Shown here: piece by piece, positions 22,294-32,868 of the stretch | Layout of the letters: each line of letters opens with the position of its first letter | Position numbering within the stretch: position 1 is the stretch's first letter | Source of the DNA: Jaapia argillacea MUCL 33604 | Taxonomy: Eukaryota; Basidiomycota; Agaricomycetes; Jaapiales; Jaapiaceae | Direction of reading: 5' to 3' | DNA: 40,748 nucleotides | Assembly (NCBI GenBank): GCA_000697665.1 | Contig: KL197745.1 | Coordinates: forward strand, 1-40,748 | Made by a program: the position numbers and the translations under genes | Notes under the pieces: generated by a model | The model's database searches: none | What the model was told of the DNA's origin: nothing | The model's input: only the letters and a program-made list of their open reading frames with translations

Positions 22294-22542
22294 AAGTTGG
22301 GAGGAGGAAAGGAGTCGAGGTTCAAGGAAAAGTCGTACTTCCATCATAGTTTTCACACGCTTCAATTACTGCCTACAACCGTAACACCCATCCTCGTATG
22401 ACTCACTTTCGAATCCCATCCTCGGACCATCTACCAATGTCTTCCCGTTGACTTCCAAATCCACCAGGGTGATGTATATCCATCCAAGCACCCATAAATC
22501 GCCACTCCCCGAAGGCGGAGAGATACGCTAAGCATCTGGAGA

Positions 22543-24154
22543 TCATGCCTTTCTCACCAACGATAAAAGTTCGCCAATTTTGTGCCGCACGAAACAGCTG
22601 ATTATCCCCACCGCTGGGAAAACGGTGTGAAGATATGCTGCAAGCAACAAATCGTCGCAATCGGCCCCCAAAATATCGCCGATGTAAAGGCCGGAAAGAC
22701 GTGTTGTCTCGCACGGTCCATGTCTTGCGCATGTATCCCGGGTTATGAGCCATTGATCGGAGGAAGGATCAAGGCTGTCGTTATAAGCTACTTGAAAGCA
22801 AAGAGTTTCGAGAGTTTTGTGGTGGTAGACCAACGTGATGAGCGACCGCAGCGAGAAAGGGAAAAGCTGTGACACGAGAGACAAGGCCTTCATAGTAGGC
22901 CACGCTTCGGCGATCCTACGAGATGCCTGACAGGAAAAGGCGAGATGAGGATTATCGGCTGAGGCGTGCAAGGAAATACGGAATGTCTCCAAATTCTTGA
23001 GGACAAGTAAAGGTTCGAGTAGCTCGATCCCCATGCAAATGAAACCCGTCTCTTCAAAATCAGTCGACCGGTCCTCTTCCCAATTGAGTTCAATGAGAGA
23101 TCCACTGAACTGTGAGAAGGCCCATAGATGTTCCACGAGGTCTCTCCCAGCTATCCGTTTGACGTCCTCGACATGGATTTTGCGAAGAACGGGACTCGAT
23201 ATGCAACGCAAGGTGCGTGCGATGCCTGGGGGATCACCGCATTTGATATAGAGCGATTCGAGGACGAGGAAACCTTCAGAAGAGATCGGATCCCCAAGGT
23301 ACTTGATGAAAACATCAGGGATGCTGAGGTCGGTGAGCGAAGGTAGGGTGGATAACGCCGTGGCTGTGGTAGAGTCGAAGGCGCAAGGAACGCGATAGAC
23401 GTATATCAAATCGAGGGAGGTGAGGTGCCGGAGATTGGAGAGAGGCTCCAAAGATATTAGCGGGATTGCGCCAGATAAGTAAAGCGATTGGAGCACTGGA
23501 CATCTTCCAGACAAACTCCTCAAAATTTCTTCTAATTCCTCGTCCTCATATTCAACCTTGCCCAGATCCCAAGTACTGACGCCAAGTTTGCGCAGCGACG
23601 GATTCAAAAGAGGGATGACCTCGCTATTGAATAGGGTCGAGGTGAGATCTTCATTTGAAACGTGGTGGGTCAAGTATAGTTCGCGTAAAGAGGGAAGGAG
23701 GGGGGTTTGACGGTGACGGGTGAGCTGGGAGTAGATGTCGCAGTTGACTTGTCCTGTGTGACTGAAACGTAGAGTTCGAACACGCCGGCTATATTCGTCA
23801 TAGCGAATCCAATCGTTGTCTCGGAGTGTCCGCGCGATAATCTAATGCTCTTCAACGTAAGGCAGTAGAAAAATCAACAGGAGAGGCGGTCGGAAAACTC
23901 ACATAAAGCTTGACCTTTCGACTATCAACGACCCTCGACTCTACATCCAATCCAGGTATCAACTTTAGGAGTGGCTCCATATCATTTAGTGTCTCCCACA
24001 AAAGATCGAGAGCAGGTTGTGAAAACGCTCGCGAACATCGTGCGAGGCGTGCGGGCGATAACCGTGGTCTCCTGAGGTTCCTGCTACGTTCCTTGACGTG
24101 GATACATATCTCGCGACAAATTTCCACGATGCAAAGGGCTGATGGGGTGGGCAT
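22543..24154 (-). CDS. LRR protein with F-box-like N-terminus, paralogue B, about 516 aa
   Basis: Exon 1 is 24154-23903 and exon 2 is 23841-22543, joined by a 61-base intron with GTGAGT donor. The start MPTPSALCIVEICREI leads into ARCSRAFSQPALDLLWETL, the F-box-like segment of this basidiomycete family. Next is RDNDWIRYDEYSRRVRTLRF, then irregular leucine-rich repeats (LPSLRELYL, LRHLTSLDLIYV, LPSLTDLSIPD, LVLESLYIKC). The C-terminal part is helical and ends at RKA. The family is expanded in Agaricomycotina and presumably gives SCF-type adaptors with variable ligand surfaces, but individual functions are unknown. It lies head-to-tail with disabled paralogue A, separated by about 250 bases, so the pair arose by tandem duplication. 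Confidence 0.82.
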
Positions 24155-24243
24155 GAGCTACTGAGTGAGGAGGGCAGTCGGTGTGCAACGCGAAAGGTCA
24201 CAGTGACATGCTGGTGCGTTCCAAGTGGACTGGATCAATTACA

Positions 24244-25036
24244 ATGTCCAACATTAGTCTCGCGTGGCCAGACCGAACACGTGTGCGGAGTTTGAAACTC
24301 GGGAAACACCCGAGTTGTGCTCGGTCTGGAGACTTTTGGCGCGTTTCCCCTGGATCGGTCACAAGTGTAACGAATTTGTGACCCGACGCGTAATTTCTTT
24401 CGAGTTTGTCTGTGATGTTCCTTCATCGCTGGGGCCATTGACTACACCGACCTGTTTGACGATGACAACCATGCACCTGATGACTCTGAAGGCGAAAGTG
24501 ATTGGTCCGAATCATCCTCGGACTGCAGTATGGAGGAGATTCCAAATATTATCGACTCAAAAATCGAGGAGGCAGAGGCAGTCGAGTTGCAGAGAACACA
24601 CCAGCTCAAGGCCAACTTAGAGGGCGAGGAGAAGCCTCCCAAGGTTTTGGCTGTATTGGCAGTCATACTTCTTTGTCTGAGTGGCTTTCGACCTTGCAGT
24701 GTCGAGCTTGGAATACGAGCACTTGCAAATCTCGTCATGCGATGAGATACTCGACATGACTATAAAAGCACAGAAATGTCCAGAATAGCCAAGTATGGTC
24801 CGAAGCAGCAGGATTTCAACAAGAAATCAACAAAATATAAATTGCTGTAAACAGAGCAAAGCAGGTCACCAATCATGTGCGGTGACCGATCCAGGGGAAA
24901 CGCGCCAAAAGTCTCCAGACGTTCTATGGGTGCGGAATTTCCCGGTTTTTCGTTTCCGCTTCAAACTCCGAGATTCATGATCTCCCTCTCGTTCTGTACC
25001 ATAGAACGGATGGCTTGCGAGACTAGTCCAACATGA
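24244..25036. mobile_element. Inverted-repeat element with a perfect 39-bp arm, probable transposon derivative
   Basis: Bases 24324-24362 are the exact reverse complement of 24882-24920 (39 bp). Outside this core the similarity continues imperfectly: CGGAGTTTGAA recurs inverted at about 24285 and 24963, and TAGTCTCGC at about 24255 and 25018. The arms are therefore about 110-150 bp. The 520-bp interior carries a plus-strand acidic open frame (see next entry). Long arms around a short remnant frame are typical of an internally deleted DNA transposon. Exact ends and a target-site duplication could not be fixed. Confidence 0.75.
24450..24745 (+). pseudogene. Acidic ORF fragment inside the inverted-repeat element
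   Basis: The frame reads through DLFDDDNHAPDDSEGESDW, a strongly acidic stretch, then MEEIPNIIDSKIEEAEAVEL and a more hydrophobic LAVILLCLSGF before stopping near 24745. Acidic linkers like this occur in the accessory frames of large basidiomycete transposons, but I cannot name the family. Lacking any catalytic motif, it is best read as a leftover of the parent element. Confidence 0.4.
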
Positions 25037-25237
25037 AATACTCGTAACTTGTGCATCGCGGTAGACAACAGGGTACATCATCATCAAACTCGAGTATTAG
25101 AACGTATCCGAGTCCCCTAAAACATGGATACCACCAGCGGAACGATCCCTGATGCGTTCTCGTCGTCTAAATAGTCGCTGTAAGATACCTCCTGGATCGT
25201 AAATATGTATAGTGATGTCATTGTCGTGTAGCTAGCG
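25037..25237. other. Short spacer without features
   Basis: This lies between the inverted-repeat element and the 3' end of the next minus-strand gene. Nothing was recognised. Confidence 0.4.
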
Positions 25238-25740
25238 TCAAAGTGTGCTCTGCGCGAAATCCGGCTGGACAACTTTCCTTCCGAACATTCTGACTATTCG
25301 ATCTGACAAAATTCTGTCAGCCTGTAAGAGGGTCGGACGATCCCCAGTGTTGCTGATGCCAGGTTGCGGGATGAACCTCTCTTGCGCAACGTTGCCTTTC
25401 CAAAGACGATGATATTCTTTGAAAAGTAGGATTTCGTTCCTGCGTAACGATATGAGAATTGGTTGGAAGGAGGGAACAGTTCGTATCAAGTTACATTTGT
25501 GGACTGAGAGCCTGCGGTGTATTATTAGGATTGGAGGGAAGGTCAATGGCGACGTTTCCACGAATGTCTATTATAACCAGATGTGAGGGTAAGACCGATG
25601 TGTATGAGTATTTGAAGGCCAAGACTCACCTCAATGAGACGCTTTATCCGCCCAATCCTCCCATGACATGTCTCCTCCTTTTCGGGTCCCCTTAACAAGG
25701 AACCCCAGCGCGACTCGTCTGCTCGCCTTACCTTCGCCAT
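25238..25740 (-). CDS. Hypothetical basic protein, 2 exons, about 146 aa
   Basis: The ATG at 25740 begins MAKVRRADESRWGSLL. Exon 1 (25740-25630, 37 codons) ends at GAG|GTGAGT. A 62-base intron ends at 25568. Exon 2 (25567-25238) continues in phase with TFVETSPLTFPPILI, SLRRNEILLFKEYHRLW and IVRMFGRKVV. The protein is basic, with arginines spread through it, and has no visible transmembrane helix. I do not recognise the family. A small mitochondrial or ribosome-associated protein would fit the composition, but that is a guess. A possible extra intron ending at CTCTTACAG near 25322 would shorten the C-terminus to a stop about 9 residues later. Confidence 0.45.
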
Positions 25741-26533
25741 TCAAAAAATCTCCAATGCTACAGTCGAGCAGAGATATGCTGGCGGGTTGGACAAGGCCAA
25801 AACGGACACGTGCACTCGTTGAGTTTTGAGATTCGTGTATTGATGGGCTGAGGTTTGTACACGTATGACGGTGGAGGGATTTTGTTATAAGAATGACTTG
25901 ATGGAGCTAGGCTGATTCCGACAAGAGGAGGTACGAGGGGTCAAGTCAAAATTTGGGGACCTGATTGGGAGAGCAAGTTAGAGAAAAGAGGGTAATGGTG
26001 ATCAGAAACTTGGAGGGAGTGTTGGATTATCAGACTTGGTGTAAAGAAGTGCGGGGTTCCGAGTAGAAGGCCCCTCATGTAGAAGTGACGGGAGGTTTCC
26101 ATGTCGAACAAGCTTAAGCAAGAAAGAAGATCCGGGTGGTGGCCATGAAGACAGATCGGCAGGAAGTGCTTCACAAGAGAACGGGGCCACGAAGAGGCGC
26201 CGTGAGGGGTTGCAGTTTTCCGGACGTTGGACTCTGATTAGATCTGACTTGTCGCCTGCGGGAGAGCAAGAAGAGTCCAGCAAGGACTGATGGACGATGG
26301 ACCGATGGACCAGTGGGAGACCAATGTTCTGGACCATGCAACATGCCGTGCAGCTCTGCAAAGATTCGCCCGCAAACGAATAACCTGCAGGCAGAATAAG
26401 TCACAAATGCACGAGGACAACGAAACTTGTACCCCAACAGCAGCTGACGAGCGAGATACGCTTTGGAATTGACGTACAAGAGCTTTCAGCCTCCGAGATA
26501 GAGTCAATCGCGGTACCGCGACGCGACGCGTTC
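25741..26533. other. Intergenic stretch, no gene recognised
   Basis: This is the promoter side of the hypothetical gene at 25238-25740. Minus-strand frames of 77-119 codons at 25941-26507 overlap in conflicting frames and show no motif. A short run of GATGGAC/GATGGACC units lies near 26288-26310. Confidence 0.5.
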
Positions 26534-27652
26534 AATTATAATGGGGAGGCGCAATGACATCCGAAATTCCCAAAAAAGTTGTGCGAGTGGCTGAGTATTG
26601 TCGTATTTTGACAGCCACCAAATAAGGAGAAAGAAATCAAGAAGGCAAGATCAACCGTCTGGCGAGGATGATAGCCCATCAAAGCCCATCACGAATTGTG
26701 GGTCCCAAAAGGCGCTTCGATGTCACTGATCAAAGAGCAAAAAGCAGGTCGGGGTGATGTAGCTTCGTAGAGCACGAAATATGCTTGGTTGTTGCAGGGG
26801 GGATGGTAGTAAATTGCCAGGACAAAAAATCGTTCGGGCCAGAATTTTTTTGATCTCGCTCTATTTGATCCTATGAGCAAAATAGTGCTCGCGAACGCTC
26901 ATAGCACAGGAATAGGGTCGCGATAGAGAAATCTGTCCCGAACGATCTTTTCTTCGAAGTCATTCTATTCCGATCCCAAAATTACAGGAACATCGGTCGG
27001 CGTGAAGTGAGCCCACGAGACCGAATGTGCAAACGAGCATTGCAGCAATTTCCAGATTGGCTGACAGCCACTTCGGCAACATCCGAAACGCTCGTGCGGA
27101 CGTGCTGCTCAGCTTTGGTGACCGCAGATGGGTTCAACGGACGTTGGTGAGAGTTATAAAAATGGATTATATTATTTCAAGGAGAACCCTTCACGTGGGG
27201 TAGGTGGTGGGGGATGGTAAAAGTTTTGGGAGCGGTATGGTAGTGAAAAACAAAAATGACACATCGGAAACTAGTACGGGGAATCGAACACACGACACAT
27301 AGCACACGAAACCAGAAACCCTAATACCAAAACCCACTACGCCATAGCGTCCTAAAGAGATGTGGCAGCGGCGTATATATAGCACAAATGGCACACAACC
27401 ACTCATTGAATAACCTCAATTCAATGATGATTCTCTCCGTTTGCAAATATTGACTTTCGTCAACAAATGTTTCCTCGCTCGGGGGAAGTGGATGTAATTG
27501 TGCCAATCTTGCCAACAAGGAAGAATGATGGTGTGAAATCCATATCTGAGATTTGCTTGATCCCATCACCTCTGTTTGGACGCTGACAGTATATTCACAC
27601 GATCACGCTGGCACACATTTTGAACCGGGATTGCGCCTCCCCAATTATAATT
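26534..27652. mobile_element. Region of about 1.1 kb bounded by a 22/23-bp inverted repeat
   Basis: Bases 26534-26555 are the reverse complement of 27630-27652 except for one extra A. The shared part includes ATTGCGCCTCCCC and TTATAATT. The outward ends are AT-rich and could contain a TA target, as in Tc1/mariner-like MITEs, but this is inference. The interior has no long frame; it contains a tRNA-like unit (27246-27344) and a smaller inverted pair CTATGAGC/GCTCATAG near 26872-26904. The right arm ends about 65 bases before the start codon of the PARP-UBC gene, so it may overlap that promoter. Confidence 0.5.
27246..27351 (-). ncRNA. tRNA-like Pol III unit, possibly tRNA-derived SINE or decayed tRNA
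   Basis: On the minus strand an A-box TGGCGTAGTGG lies at 27344-27334 and a B-box GTTCGATTCC at 27289-27280, 44 bases apart. That fits a type 2 Pol III promoter with a long variable region or intron. Two T-runs (TTTTT, TTTTT) at 27256-27246 follow about 25 bases after the B-box and could terminate transcription. The D-arm, T-stem and acceptor ends do not pair properly, so I do not call a functional tRNA. A tRNA-derived SINE head or a pseudo-tRNA fits better. Confidence 0.5.
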
Positions 27653-27716
27653 CCCAATTCAACGGCGACTTGTAATTAGAGGGGCGTGGTCGAGCGCTTC
27701 TCTAACCACAACGGCC
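27630..27716 (+). promoter_or_regulatory. Probable core promoter/leader of the PARP-UBC gene
   Basis: The 87 bases before the ATG include CCAATTATAATT at 27641-27652, an AT-rich core that could serve as CCAAT and TATA-like elements. It coincides with the right arm of the inverted repeat. This is supported only by position and composition. Confidence 0.35.
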
Positions 27717-30700
27717 ATGCCTCCTCGCACTCGAAGTGCTGTCAAACAATCAGAGCGAGATCAAAGTTCCGTTGATGGTACTAGCAACAATAACATAGAC
27801 GAAGAGATCGAGGTCGATTCTGGTCGGGCATCAAAACGTGCAAAGATCAGTCGCGCAGCTTCGGGTACGTCAAATCGAAACTACTGCTTTCAACGAGCGC
27901 TCACCTCCCTTTTCCTTCCCCTCTCCTCTAGACCGTCCACTCCAACTTGGAACCAGTATCGACGTTACTACCAAACCTGAAGTTCTGGCAAAGAAGGTAT
28001 CCATGTTGAATGTATCGGGCTCGGCGAGTTCGGGCGGGATGGATGCGAAATGGGCGGCTCTGAAAGATAAGAATTCGAAATTGAAGGGGAGGAGGAGGTT
28101 CGTGGCTGATGTCAGGGATATGAAGGAGGCTTGTAAAGAGGGTTATGAGGGGTATGGGATGAGGATCGAACGTGAGTCTCGTTTGTGTTTGGAGCTTATT
28201 TTCGGACTCGATGTTGAATTGGTGTGGCAATGTGTCTTAGGCTTCAGAGAGGGGGACGAGGAAGGCAACATCGAGTTCAAACTCGTCAAAGGCGACCAAC
28301 CCATCGTCGCTATCAATCTTCTCGTCTCAGGTATATCCAACACCCACTTCGACGTGCATATAGCGACCTAACCCCCCATAACACATACAGATACATCAGA
28401 ATACCCAGCCCACCACACCTTCTTCGCCTTCTCACCCGATTCTGATCTACCACCTCGTGTAGAATCAGTAATCGAAAACCTCTCTTCCGCAAAATCAAGT
28501 TCAATCCCCGAAACCATCAACAAGATCCTCTTAGACTTGTCTAAATCCTCCGAGAGTAAAGGCAAACATGTCGCTATGAACGAATCTCAAGACACGGATG
28601 AAGAAGAGGGAGACGACACAGATTATGAGGCATATGAAGATTTGGATTATCAGTTCGGGATGGTTGCTGATAATGTGACGAGTGCCGTTTCTCCCCAACG
28701 TTTACAACAGTAAGCCTCTGTCCTCCCTCGCTCATCACACACCAACTCACTCCGTAACCCAGCGACTTCCTCGAAGTCGTAGCAGCAGATTTCCGACCAG
28801 GTCTAATCCGTTTCGGAACGGACGACTTCGTATTAACCGTCTCCCAACCCGTCATCAACCTCTCCATCCCCCCACACGTCTTAATGGCATGGGACCGTCG
28901 TCTCCTAACCACCTCTCACCACCTCACCCTCCTCATCTCTGGTATGAGAGGGACGTATCCTCCCATCAAGCCCGATGGGACTTTGAATGTCGGGCAAGTG
29001 GGACAGAGCTTGAATTTGGAGTTTAAGGTTGGGTTGACGAGGAGGTATAAACCTGGGAGGGAGCAGACTGGGGAGATTATTAGGAATTTTGGGTTGGTGG
29101 AGAGAGATGATGAGATAGGCGCCACTTTGGACGGTGGAGGTGCGGCAGGTGCGGGGGAGAGTGAGTGGGGACTTGGAGAAGATGAGGATGGACCCATGAT
29201 GGAAGAAGATATTCCGAAACCCCTGGTGGAGACGGAAGAAGATGATCCTGGGAGGTTCCAAAGCTTCAGTCTGAGTTCGAGTCTGGAGAGTTTGTTAAAC
29301 CAGGCCTTTGTCAAAGTTTTGGGGTATCGGATTAAGTTTGGGTTGGGATGGGCTGGGGCTGAGGCGCTACTTGCGGAGGTTGAGAGGATGCAAAGTAAAC
29401 CTGAGGACGTATTTGCTCGGTTGAAGAATGTGAGTGTATGCTTCTGTTTTATGTTGAGTGGGGGGTTGATCGATGAGGTTTTCAGGTTATGATGGAGGAA
29501 GACAGGGAAGAACGAACAGTCGCCCAAACGTACCATTTGCCCCACGACCCTCTACTCAACCGAGAACCCAACGCCGAACTTAACCTCCCTTTGATTGCAT
29601 ACTCGTATCTTGTTCGTCGGATGACGGTTCGCCTTTCGTCTGCCTTCATCATTACTCTCCTCATTAACTAGAGTGTGCACCAGCTGTGTACGAGGTATTG
29701 TCCCGTTTGCCATAACAAACTCAAGATGCAATACGAAGCTCTCAAGCCGTATGTATGCGATTCGAAATTATGCGCGTACCAATATTACTCTTACAACCGT
29801 GGTCCTTCGCTCGAGGTACATTTGGCCTTCCCTTCTTTCACCACACGTTACGCCACACTCACACACGCCCCAGTACGAGATCCAAACCAACCCCGAATCG
29901 GTCGACCTACTGGTCTCGCTGACATATATAGCAGCAGCAGAAGGCTCGCTTGAAGACCCACTACCTACAGGTCTCGGTCTTCGAGTGCCAATGCCAAACG
30001 GTAGTATTCAATCCCGAGTACCAAATCCAACTGGTTTTGGGATGGTGGGGCCTGTAACAACTGCAATGGTTCCACCGGGATTTCCGGGTTATAACAATGT
30101 TGTTGTACCTGCGGACGCGTCCGTGAGCGCCGATCCTGTTGCGGACCCTCGTGATGGCCTCGTTGATCTTGATTCGCTTGCATTGCCGGAAGTGGGTTTT
30201 GTTTTGTTTGGATTGGAGGAATGTTCGTGTTGATCTGGGCTTTGTTTCGTAGATGCGCGCTGCAATTGTCAAACTCATCGATAGTATTCCATCGGCAAGT
30301 TCTTTCTTTTCCCGTTTCTCACGGAGAAGCTGACGACGATGCCCCTTGTAGATCGCGAAAATCAAGGCGCATTTGGATCGAAAAGTCAAAGCCGGCAAGT
30401 CGAGACCGAAATTGAGAGATGTTGATCCATCCGTCCTACCCGCTGCCTGGTCAATCCTTCGCTGGTATGTTCCTTCCCCCGTGATCGTTCTGGTCTTGGA
30501 TCCTGAATCGCCTTCTTAGGTGTATTGCATCGTCCACAGCCTATTTAGAGGAAATTACGGAACAGGAAGACCTGATTCGGAACGTTGGTACGCCTCCGAA
30601 TCTCCCAGCTTGGTCTGTTGCCCGCTTCTCTGACTCGCGATATTACAGAGGCTCCTTGGCGACAGTTTCGCTTTAGCGTCGGAGCCCCTGATACGGAGGG

Positions 30701-32587
30701 TAAATTCAAAACTGCTCTTCAAGCAGCACAGCAGTCCAATGCCAACGCTGCTACATATCCATCCTTATACGTACGCCTGGATGCAACTGTACCGAACTTC
30801 CTTGTATCGCTCAACGAGGTGGTTGTTTTCAGGCTTTCCATGGTTCACCTGCGAGAAATTGGCACTCGGTAGGCATTCCTTCTTTGAGTGACCTCGTGAT
30901 GTCGTGATGTTTGTGATAGATTATTCGACACGGCCTGTGGTTCAAGACCATTGCCCATGGACGGGCCTATGGAAACGGTATGCACGTCCTTACCATCGCT
31001 TTCCTCGGTTGGCTCACCTGTCTCGCATTTTTTAGGCGTGTACTTTGCCAAGGAGGGGTCCATTTCTATGGGCTCGTATGCGGTGAAGAGTCAGACTTGC
31101 TGGAGGAACAGCAATATTCGTCCAAACAGCTGCGCCGCTCTCGCCGAGATTGTGAATTTACCCCAGCAATTCGTTTCCAATAATCCCTACTTTGTTATTG
31201 CTCAAACGGATTGGATCGTCTGGTGAGTTTCTCGCATTGTTTTACCGCTTTCCGTGATGGTTTGTTCAATTGGAACGTAGTCGGTACCTTCTTGTTAATG
31301 GCGCGCCGAAAGAAGAAGATCTAGAGAATACAACGTTTGGGGCGGAAGAAGAAGCGAAGAAGAAGCAGAAGAAGGACGACAAGGTTCCTTTTGTTACCTT
31401 GGACCCCGCCCAGCCCATTACTCTTGCCAATCACAAAGTCCAAATCCCGGAGCCATCGCACAAGATCGATAAGCTGATGAGGGCTCGACGAGAAGAGTAC
31501 TGTGAGGAGGACTATGACGAGGACGACGCCGATATTTTCGCAGCGAAAGAAGTACTCTCGCGCAAACCTATGGAAGTCATAGTGATCGAGGACACTCCTC
31601 CACCCCCAGATGTAGGCCTATCCCAGCGTGGCGGCGTAGATGATTGGGAGCACAGCCCTGATTGGGTGCAAGAGTGTATGCAGCACGTAATGCCGCCTCC
31701 TGCGGAGGCCAGCCCGATGGCTACGATGGCGTTGCAGAGGGAGCTGAAGGCTATCTTGAAGGAGCAAGAGCGTGCTCGCAGTCTCAAGGAGCTTGGGTGG
31801 TATATGCCGCCCGAGTTGATTGGGGACAATCTGTTCCAATGGATCGTCGAGTTGCATTCCTTTGAAAAGAGTCTCCCTATTGCGAAAGATTTGGTGGCAA
31901 GGTGCCTCCGACCCGTTCGATTTTGAGTGACCCACTCACCTTTACTTAATAGGGGCGTCAACTCGCTAGTCTTTGAGATCCGTTTCCCTCCCGCGTTCCC
32001 GCATGCACCCCCATTCTTCCGAATCATCAAGCCTCGGTTTTTACCTTTCATTCATGTACGTATCAGTAAGGTGGCTCATTCACACATGCTCATCGTCGGT
32101 TAGGGTGGAGGAGGACACGTTACTGGAGGTTCGTACAGTCACCGAATCTACTTGAGTTCCCTGATCATCGTGATATTTTCGCAGGTGGCTCGATATGCAT
32201 GGATTTGTTGACTTCCGACGGTACGTGCATCTACATCTCTCTCACCACTCTGCTGACTTCCGGGCGTATCACTCAGGATGGCTTCCCAGTTACAAGTCCG
32301 ACCCGTTGCTCTACCCCTTCACTCGCTTCATTCTAACTTCTACGTTCCAGCATTCCCTCCATCCTGCTTCAGATTAGGCTCGCCATATCGAATTTAGATC
32401 CACGCCCTGCACGGCTTGCGACGAATTGGGATCAACCTTACGGGGTGCATGAGGCTTTGGAAGGGTTCAGGAGGGCGGCAACGACACACGGGTGGAAGGT
32501 TAGTCTGCTCGAATCGTCTCTATGTTCATCTCCACCAATTGATGTCGCCTAAAGGTTCCGGAAGGGCTTGAACGATTGCTTCGTTAA
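27717..32587 (+). CDS. PARP6/8-like ADP-ribosyltransferase fused to a UBE2Q-like UBC domain
   Basis: The start is MPPRTRSAVKQ, with a basic KRAKIS patch that may be a nuclear signal. An N-terminal RWD/UBC-like region follows: FREGDEEGNIEFKLVKG, then YPAHHTFFAFSPD. About 29690-29880 encodes a zinc-binding block, CPVCHNKL then KPYVCDSKLCAYQYYSYNRG and GPSLEYEI, diagnostic of the PARP6/8 group. The ADP-ribosyltransferase fold follows: AFHGSPARNWHSI (NAD-binding His), GVYFAKEGSISMGSY (Tyr) and ALAEIVNLP then DWIVCRYLL. A long acidic linker leads to the UBC domain: RELKAILKEQ, FEIRFPPAFPHAPPFFRII, HGGGGHVTGGGSICMDLL with the active-site Cys, and DGWLPSYK. It ends GLERLLR at 32585-32587. There are about 16 introns, and the product is near 1,300 aa. 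Both catalytic sites look intact. The likely role is ADP-ribosylation coupled to ubiquitin transfer; its targets are unknown. Confidence 0.93.
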
Positions 32588-32868
32588 CACATTTGGACTC
32601 TTGTAGACATTGAACAAGGATCGGCTGTCCACTTGGGGCAGCGTAATGGCATTCACACATCATTATCATCACTTCTCTTCAAGGGACACTGCAAATACAC
32701 AAACAAGAATGACGGTCCTCCACAAGTTCCTTCATGCGACGTTCATATGGTAAAAGAAATCCACTCTACACCGTTACAACTTCGTCCCATCATCATCAAA
32801 CAAAGAAAAACAGTAAATGAGACGGCCTGAGATATCGTTCAATTCATGCCACAACCCCATACCTAACC
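32588..32868. other. Shared 3' region of convergent genes
   Basis: The PARP-UBC gene (+) and the TMEM184-like gene (-) end toward each other here. No further gene is seen. Confidence 0.5.

Noticed and set aside
19196-25218. A shared 15-base string GTATAGTGATGTC-type at about 19198 and 25205
   Set aside because: One such match is expected by chance in a window this long, and the flanks do not align.
27246-27351. A functional tRNA gene
   Set aside because: The A- and B-boxes are good, but acceptor, D and T stems do not pair, so only a tRNA-like unit is reported.
28916-29545. A 209-codon minus-strand frame across the PARP-UBC gene
   Set aside because: It is antisense to a well-supported coding exon; the composition mirrors the plus-strand codons.
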